A DNA stretch of 64,000 nt from Prostheceraeus crozeri (taxonomy: Eukaryota > Platyhelminthes > Polycladida > Euryleptidae), in NCBI GenBank assembly GCA_907163375.1, contig CAJQUW010001845.1:124001-188000 (forward strand), given 5' to 3'. Under the pieces are notes generated by a model. It ran no database searches, had not been told where the DNA came from, and saw only the letters and a list, made by a program, of their open reading frames with translations. Made by a program: the position numbers and the translations under genes. Of this stretch, positions 36,201-51,200 are shown piece by piece (within the stretch, counting starts at the first letter, position 1; every line of letters starts with the position of its first letter).

Positions 36201-39200
36201 TTCCCCCATGGATTTCTCAGTTTGGGGAATTGTTAGAGATTACGTGTTTAGCGATAGAGTTGAGGGACTAGAACATCTCAGGGAGAGAATCATCAATTCT
36301 TTCTCGATGTTTGACCAAACTCTTTGTTCTGCTATTTGTTCATCTGTTCGTGAGAGGATCTGACAATGTATCGGTGAAGGAGGTGGTCATTTCGAAAATA
36401 AGAGAACATAAAGTTCGTAAAGTTTACGTGGTTACTTCCTATGCTTTAACTTTTTTTGCAATACTTGTTATATTCCAATGTTATGTTGTGTTCTTTTTAT
36501 CGAAATAAACTTTATTTTATTCTGTCACACAATCGTGCTGCGTTTTCTTTTGAATGAAACAGTTAGATTAATGAATTTAAAGATTTGAAGAAATTCATCG
36601 GTCCTTTACGGCCCACCCTGTATATTACAGACTGGTGCAGTGTTTGACTGAGAATCGTCCTCAATGCTACATTGAATCTTGGGATGCAGTAGAAACTAAG
36701 AGAAAAAGCATGACCGTAGGAGATGTCTGAGAGGGGATGGATTGACACCACCTACGAGAGGAAGTCGGTTTTCTGTTACTGACGCCTTATTGCGCACAAA
36801 CCTGCAAGCACATCGGTTAAGAAAAAATTGAGATCAGAAACGTTTTGTGCAAGATAGAAAATGCAAGACTAACTGCGTAGATCACTGCACACAACACGTA
36901 CGATTGATGTACAACAGCAGAGATTCTATAGTCAGGTGTGAAAAAGAGAACATTATGTTTTTCACTTTAAGTAAAGTTTCCTCAAAGCTAGGAGTAATCT
37001 CACATTCAACTTTAAAGCGCTGACATAAATATTTTGTAACGTTCTACCGTCCCAACACCAAACATTCTACGCGAGTTTCAAGACATTGAATGTTTGATTT
37101 TATAATATCTGATGAGAAGTGTTCGGAAATCTGCTTTATACGCCGAGAGTTAAGTACAAGATAGGAGAGAAAATACAGACATGCTTTCCATTCTGAGCAT
37201 TAATAACACCGTGAGTGAAATTCTACACTTCAAATGATTCACTCAAGTATTACATATCATGATCGCCGATTGTCACCATCATCTAAGAGAATACTACACA
37301 TTTATTAAAGGTGCAACTGGGGAAGGCAGCCCAGGAATGCACACACGGACTGACTCCGTGCCTGTTGAAGAAATAGCACCGTAGCCGTCCTTGGATTATG
37401 TATTCTATCCGACTTCGTTGTATTGATGGACATGGCTACATCAGTGAATGACTAACACCAGTAGATGTAAGTGATTAAAAACACATTGAAATCTTCTACA
37501 GAAATCATAAATATTTGAAATTCATTTCCGTTCAGAAAATCTTAAAGAAGTCAATAACAAATCTTCAGAGCTGATTATAATGATAAAATAATACATCTGC
37601 GATGTCCTCATTTTTGTACTTGTTTAGTGGTTTACTGAAGAAATTGATATCAGGTCTAGAGCGTTACTCTTGGATTTTGCAGAACACAACGTTCCCTGGT
37701 CTATGAAGAACTGTATATCGTGCTGATAAATAACATGCATCCTTCAACACATTGCTGCCCGAAGTCGACTTTTATACAAACCTATGAAACCCGTCAGTCA
37801 TCTCTTGAGCAGATCAATAATAATTTCTAAAATCATAACATTTCAGACTTGACATAAGCAGAATAGTAATTATTGGACCTCTTCGCAACACCGAGCAGTT
37901 TGTAACTATAAGCCGTACTTTTTCCTCCTTTCGGGAGCTCAAGCTGTCAATCCCAGTGACCACGACCGGTGTCCCGCATCCGAACCGGACTACTTTCAAC
38001 TGGAACCCGACCGGAATGTTTTCCCCTAACGCATCAACCGGAACGTAACCGGACAACCGGAGTAAGCTTCACATGGAAATGCAAAAACGGTCAATAAAAT
38101 GTATAGACAATTATTGATATTTGACATAATCATTATAGATATTCATGTACGTACATGTATATAATACTGCATATCTTCAGAATGTCTATTAAATATAAAA
38201 CATAATTATGTTATCCACAATTATACAAATGTTTGTCATTTTAACTACTTTTCAGTATTTTATCGCGAATTGTAAGCTGTGTGGAATCAAGCAGTCTAAC
38301 TAACCAGATCAGCTTCATTTTCCTGAAAAATAAGATCGCTTGACTAAATTTCAAATTTACAAATTTCAATTATTCTAAATTTTGAACTGCTATTTACAGT
38401 GCGACGATGAGGGAGTTTGAGGTGATGAACATCCGCAATAGAGAGTTCATACACTGAGATTGATACACTCTGTAAGGCCCTCGCATCTCGATGCATGGTT
38501 AGCGTCACATTTCTATCCTATGATGTGTGAGGCTGTGACCATGCGGATGGCAGGTACTACGAGACAACCGATCAGAAATACCGTAGGCTAGAAAAGTCGG
38601 ACATTTCTGAGAACATTAGGCCACAAATTCCGTAGTAAATCAGGTCTGAACCGAAATCGGGTGCTACATCTACCTGTGATCGTGACCTTATTCACATTCT
38701 AATGCTACACGATAATAAATTCATCAACTTGCCTTCGATAATGCTTCTGTTTTTACAAAAAATCTTTTAGGACACAAAGCTATTCTATCACCTCAGTAGC
38801 TGGCTGATCAAATGCGAGACATATATTATGATTGATACGTATGATTAATTATAAATTTCAATTCTATCAATTTCCATCAAGTGCATATGCCCTTCACGAA
38901 AAGGAAAAGTGTCGATAATATAAAGAGTGCGAAAAGTGGAGCATGCTTTCTCCCAATGGTTTTCTCCTCATCTGGTGGATGTGGGCCCACAGCGAGAAAG
39001 GCGATAAAAAGAATATCACATTTCCATTCTTTGAAAAAGAAAACCGCCTATGCCGATGAAGTGGCATTCATAAGAACACGCATCAGCTTTGCTTTAGTGC
39101 AGGTCATAGAGATATACCTCAGGGGATACCCCTCAAGGCGAGGACAACCAGCCAACAACACATCAGTGGTCTCTGCCATGGTGGTCAACGTGAGGCAAGA

Positions 39201-42200
39201 GGAGACCTTTTTTGAATTTTTTGACTATCATTTGTGACATTTTTATCATACTTTTTTAAAACGTGATTTGACGATGGCATTATTTTTGTTATGTATTCAA
39301 TTTAAATATAGTTGAAGAAAAAATATCAATTACACATCATGTCATTATCATGCTATACAGTGAAGTTTCATTGATAAAAATGTGAATTTGTTGAATTCGT
39401 GAATTGAATTACATAGAACAGAATTGAAGGGAAATGTCTCCCATTTGACAGTACTCGATTTTGGGTGAGGAGTCGCCTGACGATGGCCAGGGTAGCTAGT
39501 CGCTGGGAGTATCTTGACTCCGACCAGTCTGTTTCCTCACCAAAATCTAATATACAGCAGAATACAGTGTCCACCCGTGAAAGACATAATTCTCATAATT
39601 CTGATGAAGCGGTGATATCTACCTGTGACAAGACGTGCGACTTTACAGAGCTGTGAATTTGATTCGTGAATAGAATAGAACTACAAACCAATTCTTTGAA
39701 CTTACTATTCGCGTCAAGAAGTCTTCTGAAGTAAAAATATCAATGATGTTACCACGTCATATTCACATTCCAAGCCATCATATTCACGGATAGTCAAAAT
39801 CTATGATAAACAGATGCACAGGGTTGCCCCGATATTTCACGCACAACGGGTGACTGATTTACAGATATCCCATCCAAGACATCCAAATTTGTAGGTGGAA
39901 AAATATCGAAGTGCATCATGAAATGATATTAAAAAATGACCACAGAAATAATCGATTGGATTTGGACACGTATGCAACCATGCAATTAATGACATGTCGT
40001 GGGTATTTGATGGAGTGGCAGAAAAGGTGATGACAGTGTCGAAGCCCCTCATATGACAGCAGTACCTCTATAGAATATCCTCGAGACAAAAACCAGACGG
40101 AGTTGTCAGAAAATTGATTGTTTAAAACACAAGAAAACACATCAACACCTTCAATTCCCCGACCACACGCCTGACCAACGAATCGAACTAGAGTGAAAAC
40201 AATTATTTTTTTTCAAATATTGACCAGTTCAAAAAAGGAATATTGACTTTCATAACTTGTCAACAGCATTCATAAGTGTCTTTTACGGATGTTCGCATGA
40301 ATTTTACAGTCATTAATTGTGATTTGATGAAAAAAATAACAAAAAGAACATGAATTAAACAATGCCTCAACATTGCTTCTAGAGGCAGGTTTCTGCATGG
40401 TTTTATAACCTTTTTTTTACGAAGCTTCAAACGAGCTTGTATTGAAAACCGCATTCAAGAATTAGATATCAAACTTAGTTATAAACACTTTGAAAAACGC
40501 ATAAAAGCATGGCTTTAACGCCATGTTTATAATAAAGCACAACAGCTCTTCTTTAAACGCGGTTATTAAATCAAAAAAGAAAGCACACTTGCTTTGACAC
40601 AATGTAGAGGAGCAACTACAAATTCATGCTTAAACCCAGATTTATAAAAACCGGCTTGAAACATTTTTAAATTACTGATCTTGTTGTCCTTATGAAAATA
40701 CAGCATACGGTTATTGTGCATTACGCGATTTGTGTATTATATAATGAACGATGTCAAATTCTGCAAAATTCTTGGTGATATATTTCAAAGTCAATATTCA
40801 TCAGTTTGCAAAAGTAAATCGTGTAGCATTATTAGTCATTGTGTTAAATAATCTAAAACAAGAACAAAAACTTGTTCGATTCCTCGGTCAGGAGCGTGCA
40901 GTCACGAAATCGAAGCTGTTGGTCTTTTACAGATCTGCAACTAGTCATTTTCTTTGGATCTTTCGTTGACCTTTTTCCAATCGCAGTTATGAAATCGGAA
41001 TCGTCTGTGAATTGCGTAAAGCTCTCCAAAGTACGAAATACTTGTTGGAAGGAAGGAGTTCATTCTACAACTTCGCTTATCTAATTTGTTAAACTGAAAA
41101 CAAACAGCGTTATCGCTTTCCTAACAAGTGTGCAAATATTTGTCCACTTACAGATTCTACTTCCAAGTTCCGCATCTTCGACTTCAACTCCTCTTCCGTC
41201 TTCTGCCGTTCTTCAGCCACCGAGGCGAGGTTCAAATCTCTATCTGACACTTCTTCTTCCGCTTTCTGGAACTTCTCCTTCAATTCCATGTTCTCGGTGC
41301 ATAAATGATCGTTCAATTCTTCCGCTTCCCTCAATTTGGCGTTGAGATCTTCCAGACGTTGCTTCAAACTTTCATTCTTCGACACCAGATCTGTTTCGAT
41401 GCTCAATTTCACTTCCTGAATACGACTCAGCTCTTGTTGGTAACGGTTTGAAACGTTGCGGACTTCCGACTCTTTGTCCTGAAGAAGAGAAATGCAACTG
41501 TTTCTGAATTACAGGAGATTAGAATACTTCGTTCTGAATAGATGAATCTTTTTGTTATTTATTTACTAATACTGTCTAATCCACAGAATTAGATTGTTTA
41601 ATCGTGTCACTTTGCTAGAAGTGCAAACTGATTCAAACAGATGGCACATGCAGGAACTTAATAAGTGGGCAAAAAGAAATTTTTAATACCTTAAAAGAGA
41701 TAGGAAAAATAGTCGTGCGTCGCTTGCGGATTGCTCTGAATTCCTTCAAAATGCTCCGATCGCCACGGTTCCTTCAGTTTCGAAGAATTCAGTTCATTGC
41801 GCAAAAGTTTTCTCGATAATGTTGTGTCCTTCGATCATTTAAAAAAAAGTTAGCAGGCGCATGAAAAAATGTTCACAAACTTCTCTGTAGAACTTGACAT
41901 CGTCTGTGTCTCTTTGCTATGTGATCCGGTTGATAACAGTCACGGAAACTTTGCACAATTTGGCGTGTTTAATGTTGAACTGTCTGCTCATTGTTCGATT
42001 GCTATGGTATTAAGTCAGGAGATTGTGCCATTTCATCAGCGTTACATGTTCCAATACTTCCCTTCTAGTCAAACGGAAGAAGAGACGACCTGTCTAATTC
42101 TGTGATTCCGCCAAAGCTGACCTCTCTGGTTGAATTAACGTGAAAGCGGACTGGTGCTGTTGGAATCGAGTGAAGAGTCTGTTCTTGGTCTGCCCAGCGT

Positions 42201-45200
42201 ACACCTTGTCACAGTGTCGGAAACCTATCTCATATACCACTCTACAGTGATCTATATGATCAAGCAGATCCATAGGATAACCGACGATCCCACTATAGAA
42301 GACTTCCCTTCCTCTTCGTTTGAAATTTTCGCATGACGACGTGAGCCTGATAATGCTTGAAAATGCGCCTGTTATTTCATATTTTTGAGAATAAAGCTTC
42401 GGATTCGAGAAACATGTAGGTGGTGCAATAGCGATTGAGAATGTGCTATATTTCACTACATGTTCGCCAATATCTTCTTTGCAGGTTGCAAAAATGAATT
42501 TAGATCTTCGCTCATAGCTCTATTCGACTATATTGAAGTCTTCTAGTCTTTTAAAATTATTAGAGACTTTTGTTAGAATTAATACATTGAAGTAAAGATG
42601 TAGTTGTGCTCCAAAAATCTCATGCACAGTCATGCTTGACACAGCGCAGGTATTTCATTTCAATTATTGAGTATCAGCACTAAGTTGGGATTCAAATTGT
42701 TCCCGCACTTGATTCGGACTTCAGAAGTAAACAGAGATGGAGGATGTCTTGGAGCCGCGATGTGGAACCCTCCTTCCCAGTGACTCTTTCGTTTCAGGCA
42801 GATTTGAGCCCCCAACCTCGAGATCGTTGGTCCGCGTCATTAGTCACTGAGCCACGGGACCACCTCTGCCACTAGGCGTTCTGAAAACTCAGTATTTTCT
42901 TACCTCCATCAGATGACTGATCTCATTCTTCAGTCCATGCTCCTCTTCATCCTTCAGAATGACCGCTCGCCTCGCTTCGTCCAGCTGTCTCTCCAACTCA
43001 GTCACCTGTGTCATCAGAGTTTCCTTCTCCATGCGGAAGGTGGAGATCTTCGCCATGCTCTGTTCGAGTTCCTGTGAAGATGACACGTTGAGACTGAAGG
43101 ACAGATGAGATGAAGATTGCACACAACACTCACCTCTTGCAGCGCGCTGATTCGGACACTTGCTCGCTGTTGTTCATGAGCGGCTTCTCCTCGGATTACT
43201 GTTATCTTCTTCTCCAGTTCGTACTTCTCATTCTCCGTCTCATCGGACGCTCGTATCAATTCAAACAATTCATCTCTCTCACGGATCACTTCGTCGATCT
43301 GAAAGATGTAGACATGCTTGGAATTCGTCCTCACAGGCATAGAGCATCATGAATCTGTGATCCTGCATGTAAGGAGGACCATGAGAAGAGGACACACGTT
43401 AATTATACAAAATCAAGTCAAATTCTAGAGAAATGAGAATGAAGTTATGCATAATATGAAAAATGTAACACTCTCTGACACATTGAGGGTTTTTTCCAAA
43501 TTGAGAAGTAAAGACACCTCAAGTCTGCGTCCTGCTAGGGTGTATTCATAGACAATTTGCAACCTGTGATCACAGACACAGAGTAAGTTCGATGTTAGCA
43601 TCCTCTGTGTCAGGTCAGAATGCCAACGGTCCTTGTACAAAGCAGTCATGATCAAACTGTCCCAATCAGCAAGAGATGGCAGCAAACGGGAGGATCATGA
43701 TTACAAGCTGCACTCGTTTTCGACTAACACACTCCCTTGAATTTCTACAGAACCTTGATTTTAATAGGAGGAAAGACAATGCGCTCCTTTCTTAACAATG
43801 CGCTCCTTTACAGGCGAGATAGTTTGTATTACTCTTTATTGATTTGAATCATGCTGCATGTAATATTCAATCAATATTCTGTTCCGGACGTCGCAATATT
43901 TAGGATTAAATAAATTAACATAAATCATGTCGGGATTCCGTATAACAGTATAAGTTTTTAACTGATTCATGCCGTTTATTACTCGATATAATAACTATAT
44001 TTATTCTCCATTGATTTCATGATGATGTAGTAGCCATTGAATTACATATGCACCATTGACTGTCCTCTCCTTCCAATGTTTTCAATATTTAATGACCATT
44101 TATCATAATTCCATCATTTCCTATCACCGTATCATCGCACCTCATCATCTCGTTTTCGCTTTTCATTCACAATTACCCCTCAACGTGCTTTCTTTTGAAA
44201 GATATACGCTCTGCTATTCTGCTATGCAGTTTTAGAGTTGTGGATCAGTTGTTATTTTCCACTTAATATGCACTTTCATATTCTGATCATATTCTATTCG
44301 TATGACAATACACCAACGAGCGCTTCATTGTATATGAAGACCCAGACGAAAAAGCAAATTGCCGCTCAATGTAATGCACTCAACAGAAACAGGAAAAACA
44401 ATGAGGATCAAATGAAACAATGCAATGAATGACTAATTCGAAGTTTAGCGGTGCGGTGCGACTATCAATATATATGTACTCATTCTCACATCAAGTTATA
44501 AGAGCAATTGTCTTTAAATTTCAATTGTTTGGTTGATTGGTGAACACGTCCCTGTGAAGACAAGGTGGTGGAAGCTGGTGGAGAAGAAAGAACAGATTGT
44601 GTATACCTGCGATTAGCAGTACAGCTGAAGGTATCAAACAAACTGGCTTTTGTACTCACAGGAGAGCGACATATTCCAGCCGCTAATACGTGTTATAAAG
44701 AACACTGTGACTACAACGAATCTGTGCGTCTGCCGAGTTCTACCTACTTTCCTCTTCTTGTTAGACAGGATCAAAGACAGCATGTTTATCCAATGAGGCA
44801 CAGATTACAGTTTTCATTAAAAATAAGATTCCCTTTTTTCTCTGATTGCGTGAAAAGTAGCAAGTCTACAGCCATAGTTGTTGGCATGGAATGTCTTCAG
44901 ATCATTTTCTATCATGTGCATGTGATGTAATTATGCTTCACATTGGCGATGTACCGTATGTAGGAATGTGGTCTAAAAGTTGTGTTTACCGAAATTTGGA
45001 GGCCTGTTAGATCTTAATGTGTTTGACTTCATAGACAAAGAGCTCATGAGCTTATAATCATGATCTGTCTAAACACAGGGCATAGGCTCATCACCTGAAG
45101 ACATTTCATGCCAAACAAATTAGTCTCTAGTCTTAGAACGTTTCACTTGATCAACTGAACATATACAGAAACAGCTTATTCAGTTCAATGAATAAAGTCT

Positions 45201-48200
45201 TGTTCCCTACGGTGACTTCAAATAATGCCGCTAATTGATGAATATTGTTATTGTAACTCCGTCCGGAATTAAGAGATCCAGAAAACATTAATCATATTCT
45301 CACAAGTACTTTCCTATGAAGCACATTGTACGAAAGTGTTGAATGATACACAATTTCCTATTGCCATAAACTAAACAATTCCTTCGAATTGCGACAAATT
45401 AGTATTCAGCAATTAAATTCCATTGAAACAAATTTCCTTGAAAATTTGACAATTTCACTCATCAGTCCCTACAATACATTTTTCAGAAATAAAGAACGCG
45501 TCCGATGCGGTGTACCTCTAGTAAAAATACAGTGGTTGCAACAATGAATGATTACACGGAAAAACGTGAGTTCGCATTGCTTACTACCGTATTTCTTCAT
45601 CAATCCATCCTTAAAGAAGTTCAAGGGCTTATACATAAACCGGGATGAAAATGTTTTAGTAAAATAGGACTTTAATTTTATTATAATTTATTATTTTTAA
45701 CTTATTAACAAAAGTTCTCAAATTTTCGTCTGTAACTACAACAGGGACAATGGCAACTGACAGACAAAAATTTTGGAAATTTAATTGCTACATTTATTGA
45801 AAACAAAATCCTATTTTTCATTAACGTTTTTATCAAAGTGGTCAATGGTGGTCCCAAAATATTAAAACCTGGACTTTGATTTATTCGCGGTCAGACAGCT
45901 TTTAAATGGTTTTACTGTTTTATATTATTGTCAGTGACTGATTTTAAGCAAGGATTCCGCCACTAAACAACCACAATGCACAACCGTGAAAATATTTTCC
46001 AAAATCCCATTCGACTAGCGACGACTGAAGATCTGGTGACTAACTATACATAATTATTCGCATTTGATTGTGGTTGACACAGAACATGAGTGCATCATTA
46101 CATGTGCCAAACTTTTCATTTGTTTCATGGAGCAATTTCATGACAGTAAGTGCATTTTCATGCATATCATGTTAGCAATTATACAAAAGTATAATATTGT
46201 GTGAACAAATTCTCTAATAAAGTTTTTTGTGGCTTCCAACATTTTAATGAGTATTCGTAGTTGATTACGTTGCTGTTGGGTTTATTATACTGATGGGATT
46301 TAAAATGGAGAAATAGGGTGATTTTAATTTCATGTTGTGATTGGGGCACTTACTTTGAGGCTCAATATTGATGAATGGTATGCGCTAATCTGAAACACAT
46401 CACTTGACTTTGAATCTGAATTGCGATGCTTCAAAACATGGTTAGATAAAATCGAGTTTGACAGAATTGATTGTCCAAACTTTCAGAGAACAATTTTGTC
46501 GGAATATTGGTTGCTGAAGATGTGGCTTCACACGCTCTTATTGCATGCTTACTAAGATGATAGCGAAGAATCCTGACATAGATTCATGGGAGAATCTGCT
46601 TTTAATGCACTCAACTTTACGGCAGAACCAAATATTTACCGAATTGAAGTACGCAAATGTGATCTGTTGACATTTCTTGTCTTACGGCAGATGTAAATGT
46701 ATTTTAAAATATCATTTGCTGTTTTGAGATTCTTTGTTATTGCATAAAGGCTTTTTCTAGGTTCGATGAGTGCACATGAACATTGAATGAAATAAAAATC
46801 GCAGCTTCTATGGGATGTATTTTACTATATTTATTTATTTATTTACTGAATAATCAAACTCTTCCATCACCTCATCCTTTGATTTCTTATCAAAACAAAC
46901 AAGCGGATATTCGCATTGGTATTAAATAGCAAACTGAATGGTGTGTGATTGAGTTAGTTAGTTCTGTCGTGCAGATGCTTTTCCCTTCAGACAGAAGTAG
47001 ATCAGCTCCTGTCCGGTGATGAATTCAATAAATGCATGTACAACAAAACAGCTTCCCAGAATAAAGAATTATCGCAGGACAGATAATTAATGGACAGACC
47101 TGTTTCAGATAATTTCAAAATCAAATAAGCTGATGAGCGAATTGCTAGTAGCTGATCTTCTGCGTAAAGCAGAAAAATATCGTGAAAAACAACAATAAAT
47201 GAATATCTCACAAATTTAAGATTCAGTTGATTTAAATTGAATTTTCTGTTTCTACGACAACAGGAAGCCTTGGAAGAGCATTGTTATGCATCATCAAGAA
47301 TATCCATGACAACAATCAACAATGGATGGATTTATCCTCCACACCGAGAGATAGAAAGATGACAGCAACGGTCGCGATGACATTAACAAATCTGACATTT
47401 GTTCTACAGCGTATCTTCATATTAATGTTGCTTGCTGCTCCAGGCAACGACTTCTCTCGTTATCAATACCTCAGATGAAACATGATTGACGGGAATGAAG
47501 ATGGAAGTCTTCGTAATATAAGGCAAACTCAGCTAATTTACTGTGGTGAAATATTATTTTCACTTAAAGAATGACCAATCAAAAATAAGTTATATTTATG
47601 GATTATTGTGTTGTTATTTCTATTCTAAAGAGATGAGATATTCAGTTGATCTTCAGATTATCGATACAGGTCTACTACTCACCGAATGCATCAATTATTA
47701 AGAAAGACTAATAGTAATACCTTATTGATATGTTGTATGAAAACAGAAGTAATTGCAACACCAATCTAATGATGATTCCATCTATGTATAATCAAATACT
47801 GCCACCGAATTAGTCGAGTTATCCATCATTTTTCTGATTGGTTGTCTTCAACATATGATGTACGTAAATGAAGCAATGGTGTGTTAGAGTCATAAGCGGT
47901 TCCCGTAAAGATAACTCGATCGAATGCCGTATACCCTGTGTACACCGTCTTTCGTTAAATACGAGCATACCATCGAATTAGCCCAGGTTGACAGATTTCC
48001 TCTGATATCATTGATTCTAAAATCCCTGACAATCTCGGCGCTGGGGTCCCGCAATTGAAACTATTAGAATAAACCAGTTTTTAAATTTTCCGCAATATTT
48101 CTTCTAATTAACTAATAAATTAACTTCATATTTTTTCTCAGGTTTTGACCCTTTGAGACTCTCTACCGTGACGAAGCGCGTCGGCGATTATTAAATTAGT

Positions 48201-51200
48201 AAATAAAATATCGTCCATAATTCAGGAAGAGATCATTTTTTTCTTGCGTCGCGGAATATTTGATAATGAAAGTTTTAGGTTTTACGTTATTGTCGCATCT
48301 GCTCGCATCTTGAAGATCTAATTAACCGAATTAATTTGACACTTTTTGTGATGAGCAGCAGAGGATATTGTAAGTCTAAAATGAAGGCATGTACTGAGAA
48401 AATCCTAACCGGTCATAACAATTTTCTAGTCAAGTTTGGATATTTCTCAGCCAGGCAGCTGACATCGCAGTGCGCATTTTAAACAATAAAATTAACACTG
48501 TTTGTTTGTTTTCTTAGCATTTTTTTTATTGGTTATACCATTTCAGTATTTCACACATATATTTTAGTTTGTTTTGTTTGTATCCGTCTTTTGCGGTTGT
48601 TTTGTTTTTGTTTTTACTATTACTATCAGTATTACTTACTATTACACATATCATTACTGTATTGATTTTAGAATGCCAGCCGCATATAAGTTTATGCGGG
48701 GCCCCGCCCGCCTGGGCTTGAGCGTTCAGGTAGAGGGGCCGAAACGCGACCAGGCGGGTACCTGCTGACGACTGGCTATTGTTTTATTTGTTTTAACGTT
48801 GTTTTTTATAGCTAACTGCCCTAGTGTGATGAATGGACTGTGTCGGTTACTGGTCTCCATGAGGTTGACATGGTGATTACTAAGTGTCTATTTACTATAT
48901 GTAAGTTCCTAATCAATCGAGCCTGAAACTTTGACCAAGGAGATCACTTGTTAAGCGGCCTTGTACGATCTCGTACACTTAAGGGTGAAGTCCAGCCCGT
49001 ATAGCGCTATGTTATGGACCCCCGGGAAGGTCCGCCCGGCACGCAATCAGATCCGTCAAGTCTTTGTGCTTAAAGACCTTCATGCATTCATGCATTTGTC
49101 GAGGATCACAAGTCAAAGGACCATTAGCGGTAAGGTCCAGCCCCGCTTTAGAAGTTTGACGCGCCTTGAACGTTTAAGGTCTGCCGGTGGGAACGCACCA
49201 ACTGTCCTCTTAAGGGCAAACCTTAAGTCTTATTAAATATAAGTTTATTAAAATTATGAAACATTTAGACGTCGTTATGGGAATGTCCCAGCTTCAACTC
49301 AGTATAATGCAACTAAATATCTATGCAGTTTTCAGCGGAAATTGATTGTTAGCAAGAAGAGTATAAATGCGCCTGAGTAGATCTAAAGAACGTCAAATAA
49401 ACTCAATTAGAATATATTATTGGCCTTCAATCCCACATAATTAGATTGTTTAATCGTATCACTTTGCTAGAAGTGCAAACTGATTCAAACAGATGGCACA
49501 TGCAGGAAATTAATAAGTGGGCAAAAAGAAATTTTTAATACCTTACTGAGATAGGAAAAATAGTCGTGCGTCGCATGCCGATTGCTCTGAATTCCTTCAA
49601 AATTCTCCGATCGCCACGGTTCCTTCAGTTTCGAAGAATTCAGTTCATTGCGCAAAAGTTTTCTCGATAATGTTGGGTCCTCCGATCATTTAAAAAAAAG
49701 TTAGCAGGCGCACGAAAAAATGTTCACAAACTTCTCTGCAGAACTTGACATCGACTGTGTCTCTTTGCCGTGTGATCCGGTTGATAGCAGTCACTGAAAC
49801 TTTGCACAATTTGTCGTGTTTGATGTTGAACTGCATGCTCATTGCTCGATTGCTATGGTATTTAGTCAGGAGATTGTGCCATTTCATTAACGTTACATGT
49901 TCCAATGTTTCCCTTCTAGTCAAACGGACGAAGAGACGACCTGTCTAATTCTGTGTTCAATCCAGTCACGATGCAGATACTCCAGAATAACATTAACAAA
50001 TTACCACAATAAAAATGACCTCATTAAAGCTCATAGTCACCGTGTAATGGCATTATGGAGATGTCTGCAAAGCTTTTACATACAGATTGTTTCATAAAAA
50101 ATGGATCACCCTTAAACATCGCCTTAACTTCAACTTTGTCTAACTCCACCAAACTTGAACGAATTTCTCTGAAATTTGGAAGATATGTCAGTTGTACTTA
50201 CTAATATCATTGTTGGAAATTTCAAGCATGAATATTGAGTTGTTTTCCTGTTATAGATAAAAAAGTAGTAGATAATTTGATCTTCATTTAGCAATGTTAC
50301 ACAAAATCATACCTCACTCTTATAAAATTACATTTGTTTCCTTTGTTATGTAATATGTTGTTCTACAAGCCAAAAGCTATCAAGCAAAACAAAAATAAAG
50401 AAAATCGGTCAATCAGAGCCAGTATAGCACCATTATTCATCAACAATAATGTAACTGCTACATGTGATTAACTGGACTTCATGTTCCATAGCTTCCTGAC
50501 TTCGTTGCGGTGGTGTTGGCAGCACTCCTGATTGCTTTCAGCTAGAAATCTATCTGTTACCGGTTGAAAACAATACAAAGCACAAATGAACAATAACGAG
50601 ATCGCATTCACAAAAGGCAAAGTGTCAACCTTGCTAGAACTACACCATTTCCACTTTAATTACAGAACTCTGCAGTTATATTCAAGAATCCAGCAGATTT
50701 ATTTCAGCATTTCAAGTTTATATTTCAGATTGAAGCATTTATATTTTTGACAACAGCATTTTAATTTCAGAGAATTTTTGTGCGTGTGTTTAAATCATTT
50801 GTATTTGAGAATGCAACACTTATATTTCAGACTTTGTCATTTCTAATTCAGAAATAGACTTTATATTTCAGAAATGATCATTTATAGTTCATTTTTAGTC
50901 ATTTATATTTCAGAATTCCAGAAAAGACGATATATATTTAAGAAAGTGTCATTTATATTTCAGATTTGCAGTTTATATTTCAGAAATGATCATTTATAAT
51001 TCACTTTTAGTCATTTATACTTCAGAATTCCAGAAAAGACGATATATATTTAAGAAAGTGTCATTTATATTTCAGATTTGCAGTTTATATTTCAGAAATG
51101 ATCATTTATAATTCACTTTTAGTCATTTATACTTCAGAATTCCAGAAAAGACGATATATATTTAAGAAAGTGTCATTTATATTTCAGATTTGCAGTTTAT

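Noticed and set aside
44565-44930. 121-codon open frame on the plus strand
   Set aside because: No recognisable motif, no exon borders, and surrounded by featureless intron sequence.
48706-48757. Fourth full hammerhead call inside the GC-rich island
   Set aside because: The base before the expected cleavage nucleotide is A instead of U and the CUGANGA-equivalent part cannot be placed; kept only as an observation.
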